A stretch of 64,000 nucleotides of DNA from Flavobacterium solisilvae. Its GTDB lineage: Bacteria > Bacteroidota > Bacteroidia > Flavobacteriales > Flavobacteriaceae. A program made the translations under genes and the position numbers. The DNA lies in the NCBI RefSeq assembly GCF_012911605.1, contig NZ_JAAMPT010000200.1, positions 1-64,000 on the forward strand. The letters run 5' to 3'. The notes beneath the pieces are model-generated. The model saw only the letters and a list, made by a program, of their open reading frames with translations, had not been told where the DNA came from and made no database searches. Of this stretch, positions 62,405-64,000 are shown piece by piece; position 1 is the stretch's first letter; each line of letters opens with the position of its first letter.

Positions 62405-63787
62405 TTATTTAGTAAAACTAATCGTAGCTTTTGTACCAACATTTTCTTCACTTTCCAATTTCACATCAATTTCGAGCAAATCGCAAAGACGTTTTACAAT
62501 CGATAATCCCAAACCTGTTCCTTTAATTTCGGGATGATTGGTTGAATTGGAACGATAAAATTGATTAAAAATCATATTGATATCTTCTTTTGGAATTCCG
62601 ATACCGAAATCAATAATATCACATTGAGCTTTTCCATCAGAATGATATAATTTCACAATAACATTCGAACCTTTATTCGAATATTTTATGGCATTTGTCA
62701 ATAAATTAGTAACAATTATGGAAAACAAATAGTTATCAGTTTGAACAGTCACTTCTTCTGAAAACTCCGTTTGACAATTCACTTTTTGCTCTTTTATGGC
62801 TTGAGCATTTCTTGAAATTACATCGGTAATTAAACTATTCAAATTAACCTTTTCCAGCTTGATATTTTGCCTTTGATTTTCAAATCGTGCTAATAAAAGT
62901 AATTCGTCAACCAAATGATTTAATCGGTTTACTTCGCTTATACAAAATTCAATTTTTTCTTTGTATTCTTCTGGTTTTCTTTCTTTTCTGATTAAAACTT
63001 CAAGTGTTCCTTTAATTACCGCTAATGGCGTTCTGAGTTCATGCGATGCATCGGAAGCAAATTGTTTTTCTCGAACAACTGCATTTTCAATTCTATCCAA
63101 CAAGTTGTTTATCGTATTGGAAAGTAAATGTAATTCGTCTTTGTTTTGAGGCAAAGGAATACGTGATTTTAAGTTGTCTTTGGTAATAAAATTTGCCGTA
63201 TCGATTATAGAACTTATCGGCTTGATACTTCGTCCTGCAAAGAAACGAGCAATTAAAAACAGTACCAATAATATCAACGGATAAGCAATCAACATTACTG
63301 TAAAAAGGTTGTTTAAAACCATCACAGAATCTTCAAGCGACATAGCAACAATTAAATAACCAATAATTTTTGTTCCTTGATATAGCGGAACTTGAATTTG
63401 TCTAACTGAAATATCTTCTAATTTGGTGTCAAATAATTCATTTACAGATGTTTGTTTGCTAAATGCGAGTTGTTTTTGTTTTAAATTAGGCGATTTTTCA
63501 ACTAAAGTTCCAAGTTCATCCACAAATTGAATAAATGCCGGACTTACTTCTACTTTGTTAAATTGCTTTGTTTTCCATTGTTCTTCGCGAATAAGCAAAA
63601 CACAATTTTCTATAACTTCAATTTCCTTTAAATGCTTAGTAACTTCGGATTTAATTTCATTATTTACCCGAACGTAAACACTATATCGTACTATAGAAAA
63701 AATGACAAAAAACACCACAAAAATCAATAATCCTGTAGTGATAATATAGTTTGATGCTATTCTATTTTTAAACGAAAGTTGTTTCAT
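62405..63787 (-). CDS. sensor histidine kinase
   Basis: A 460-residue inner-membrane two-component sensor. The ATG at 63787 is used. Two membrane helices (about 12-36 and 161-183) bracket a periplasmic sensor of about 125 residues, then HAMP, HisKA with the phosphoacceptor His249 in DASHELRTP, and the HATPase domain with N box (TNLLTNAIKYS), DFGIGIP and GTGLGLSIV. It sits two bases after the partner response regulator. The signal sensed is unknown. Confidence 0.95.
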   Translation of the reverse strand: MKQLSFKNRIASNYIITTGLLIFVVFFVIFSIVRYSVYVRVNNEIKSEVTKHLKEIEVIENCVLLIREEQWKTKQFNKVEVSPAFIQFVDELGTLVEKSPNLKQKQLAFSKQTSVNELFDTKLEDISVRQIQVPLYQGTKIIGYLIVAMSLEDSVMVLNNLFTVMLIAYPLILLVLFLIARFFAGRSIKPISSIIDTANFITKDNLKSRIPLPQNKDELHLLSNTINNLLDRIENAVVREKQFASDASHELRTPLAVIKGTLEVLIRKERKPEEYKEKIEFCISEVNRLNHLVDELLLLARFENQRQNIKLEKVNLNSLITDVISRNAQAIKEQKVNCQTEFSEEVTVQTDNYLFSIIVTNLLTNAIKYSNKGSNVIVKLYHSDGKAQCDIIDFGIGIPKEDINMIFNQFYRSNSTNHPEIKGTGLGLSIVKRLCDLLEIDVKLESEENVGTKATISFTK

Positions 63788-63789
63788 AA

Positions 63790-64000
63790 TCAATCATTAG
63801 CCATATAGCCAACACCTCGAATGGTTTTTATAAAATCTTGTTCTACTTTTAAGTTGAGTTTTTTTCGGATAGCGTTCATAAAAACATCAATAACGCCAGT
63901 ATCGTATTCAAAATGAATATCCCAAACGTCTTGAATGATTTCGGTTCTGGTGCAAACTTTTCCTTTATTTTTCACCAAATAATGCAATAAATCGAACTCT
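63790..64000 (-). CDS. OmpR-type response regulator, C-terminal part
   Basis: Partial gene running out of the window; about 70 C-terminal codons are present. The winged-helix effector domain is clear: EFDLLHYLVKNKGKVCTRTEII..VW, then VIDVFMNAIRKKL and TIRGVGYMA. It ends TGA two bases before the kinase start, so the pair is one transcript. Regulator genes of this type usually bind direct repeats; whether it controls the local ligase cluster cannot be told. Confidence 0.93.
   Translation of the reverse strand, partial: EFDLLHYLVKNKGKVCTRTEIIQDVWDIHFEYDTGVIDVFMNAIRKKLNLKVEQDFIKTIRGVGYMAND

Overview
The window reads as the chromosome of a low-GC Flavobacterium-like bacterium (phylum Bacteroidota, family Flavobacteriaceae). 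The signs are AT-rich DNA, promoters with the Bacteroidota -7 box TAnnTTTG, many Flavobacteriia-specific small proteins (DUF6048, DUF6452, DUF6095, CCC-motif), a type IX secretion (T9SS) sorting domain, and lipoproteins of the MKK..SC type. It is mostly ordinary core genome. I found no rRNA, tRNA, CRISPR array, transposase or prophage.

Layout. 1-808: the end of an unidentified gene, then a repeat-rich gap. 0.8-4.8 kb: LuxC-like acyl-CoA reductase, divergent ferredoxin, a secreted carboxypeptidase-regulatory-like protein, ychF. 4.9-11.1 kb: a TPR-like hypothetical, then parE and parC separated by a GxxExxY gene that sits between near-identical direct repeats. 11.3-15.5 kb: lipoprotein, DUF6095, murQ, and an inserted segment (a chimeric lipoprotein starting with a copy of the murQ N-terminus, plus a DUF433/DUF5615 toxin-antitoxin pair), then a ZIP transporter and a methyltransferase. 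15.6-28.2 kb: two rRNA methyltransferases, a TlpA-like thioredoxin protein, lipoproteins, rocD, small membrane proteins and an Smr protein. 28.2-34.3 kb: ribonuclease Z, pdxH, a CAP-domain lipoprotein, and a cNMP/CBS/DUF294 protein with a coupled exonuclease-like protein.

34.7-46.4 kb is the most unusual region. It is a minus-strand operon for a Pel-like exopolysaccharide: PelF-type glycosyltransferase, PelG-type flippase, a stand-alone GH114 hydrolase, a novel 658-aa membrane protein, and a 1299-aa lipoprotein that joins a PelA-like deacetylase to a PelB-like TPR and outer-membrane barrel. No PelD, PelE or PelC is seen. A T9SS-exported DUF4832 protein lies convergently next to it. The two promoters share a direct-repeat motif (CATTTC[AG]TCGAT) that also occurs upstream of the CAP-domain lipoprotein and of the STAS-like/rnz pair.

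46.6-52.2 kb: DEAD/DEAH helicase, DUF3817, MscS channel, thioesterase, OmpA-family protein. 52.5-62.3 kb: a second notable block with three ATP-grasp or ATP-grasp-like proteins, a GCS2-type carboxylate-amine ligase, a class I glutamine amidotransferase, two alpha/beta-hydrolase esterases and an M17 aminopeptidase. This is the tool set for making and cleaving an unknown amide or peptide-like metabolite. 62.4-64.0 kb: a sensor histidine kinase and the end of its OmpR-type response regulator.

Many intergenic gaps carry dispersed palindromic or tandem repeats, listed below. Functions are assigned by reading motifs; no database search was run.
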